7,279 bases of DNA from an uncultured Bacteroidota bacterium (GTDB taxonomy: Bacteria > Bacteroidota > Bacteroidia > B-17B0 > Aurantibacillaceae), in assembly GCA_903923915.1 (NCBI GenBank), contig CAIXZI010000258.1, positions 1-7,279 of the forward strand, written 5' to 3'. Under the pieces are notes generated by a model, which was not told the DNA's origin, made no database searches, and saw only the letters and a list, made by a program, of their open reading frames with translations. Positions 6,840 to 7,279 of the stretch are shown in pieces; position 1 is the first letter of the stretch, and the number at the start of each line of letters is the position of its first letter. A program made the position numbers and the translations under genes.

Positions 6840-7169
6840 TTAACGCACTATAACAAGTCTTTTATTAATTACACCGTCATTACCCATGATAGAAATAGTG
6901 TAAATCCCATCAGGTAAACTTCGGGCATCCATAGTGGTTTTGCCATAAATAATTTGACTTAAAATACGTTTACCGGTTGCATCAAACATATCCATACTTA
7001 GTTTATCATTGGTATTTGTTTCAATAAAGAACTGGTTACTTGTTGGGTTGGGATAAATATAAATTCTACTTGCAAGCTCTTTGTTATTTAAAACATGTAA
7101 ACTTATATTGGGGTTAAGTATTTGAGATGCTGTATAAATATAATCACCGCCAGCATTGTAAGTCTTCAA
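6840..7169 (-). CDS. T9SS type A C-terminal sorting domain protein, probable truncated remnant
   Basis: The last 75 or so residues form a type A C-terminal sorting domain: YIYPNPTSNQFFIE (38-50), MFDATGKRIL (61-70), LPDGIYTISI (85-94) and the basic-hydrophobic end NKRLVIVR. This domain directs proteins through the outer membrane by the type IX secretion system and is normally the tail of a much larger exported protein. Here only about 30 residues precede it (KTYNAGGDYIYTASQ...), with no signal peptide. The only start available is TTG at 7169; the frame stays open back to a TGA at 7260-7262, but those extra codons are AT-rich, Lys-rich and contain no ATG. Most likely it is the 3' end of a gene that lost its front by deletion or frameshift, though a divergent short cargo cannot be excluded. 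The domain call is firm; status as an expressed gene is doubtful. Confidence 0.6.
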   Translation of the reverse strand: MKTYNAGGDYIYTASQILNPNISLHVLNNKELASRIYIYPNPTSNQFFIETNTNDKLSMDMFDATGKRILSQIIYGKTTMDARSLPDGIYTISIMGNDGVINKRLVIVR

Positions 7170-7279
7170 ACCAATCCGAACTTTTATAGTTAAAAATATT
7201 TGGACACTTTCCGTTTTTAAAATTAATGATTTTTTTGATTCAAATTTTCGTTTGTCGGTTCAGTCGTAAATTTATTTCC
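7170..7279. other. AT-rich segment with no convincing gene
   Basis: This end segment is rich in A and T runs. On the minus strand, 7279-7223 is open in one frame (18 codons, ending in TAA), which could be the tail of a gene outside the window, but it shows no recognisable motif. On the plus strand, TAAATTTA at 7267-7274 is one base from a -7 element but lacks a properly spaced -33 box. Confidence 0.4.

Noticed and set aside
1..7279. CRISPR arrays, tRNA or rRNA genes, riboswitches, insertion sequences and attachment sites.
   Set aside because: Reading both strands I saw no spaced direct repeats, no tRNA-like cloverleaf with CCA end, no transposase motifs and no conserved riboswitch core.

Overview
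This window looks like a chromosomal segment of a low-GC member of the Bacteroidota. Three things in the sequence support this: a dipeptidyl-peptidase IV of the bacterial S9B type, a C-terminal sorting domain of the type IX secretion system (found essentially only in this phylum), and promoter-like TAnnTTTG elements close to start codons with no convincing Shine-Dalgarno sequences. Genus or family cannot be fixed from the sequence alone.

Layout. Bases 1-2103 (+) hold almost all of a DPP4-type serine exopeptidase; only about the first 20 codons, including the signal peptide, lie outside the window. A 27-base gap leads to an MgtC/SapB-family membrane protein (2131-2769, +). Then come feoA (2825-3055, +) and feoB (3062-5215, +), the ferrous iron uptake pair, preceded by a good TAnnTTTG promoter element and an imperfect inverted repeat. 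feoB converges on a minus-strand gene for a class A FAD-dependent monooxygenase (6764-5322) that carries an N-terminal pair of DnaJ-like CxxCxGxG motifs and must start at a non-ATG codon. Upstream of it on the same strand is a short T9SS type A sorting-domain ORF (7169-6840) with no signal peptide and no ATG, probably the tail of a decayed or truncated secreted protein. The last 110 bases (7170-7279) are AT-rich and show no convincing gene.

How the genes relate. FeoA and FeoB act together as the inner-membrane Fe2+ transporter and its small partner. The MgtC-family protein just upstream may belong to the same metal or ion homeostasis neighbourhood, but feoA appears to have its own promoter. 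The DPP4 and the monooxygenase have no evident functional link to iron uptake.

I do not see a clearly new multi-gene system (no CRISPR array, IS element, RNA gene or defence cluster). The most interesting points are the Cys-motif extension on the monooxygenase, the FeoA/FeoB pair lying in one frame separated by a single stop codon, the very short predicted leaders, and the orphan T9SS sorting domain.
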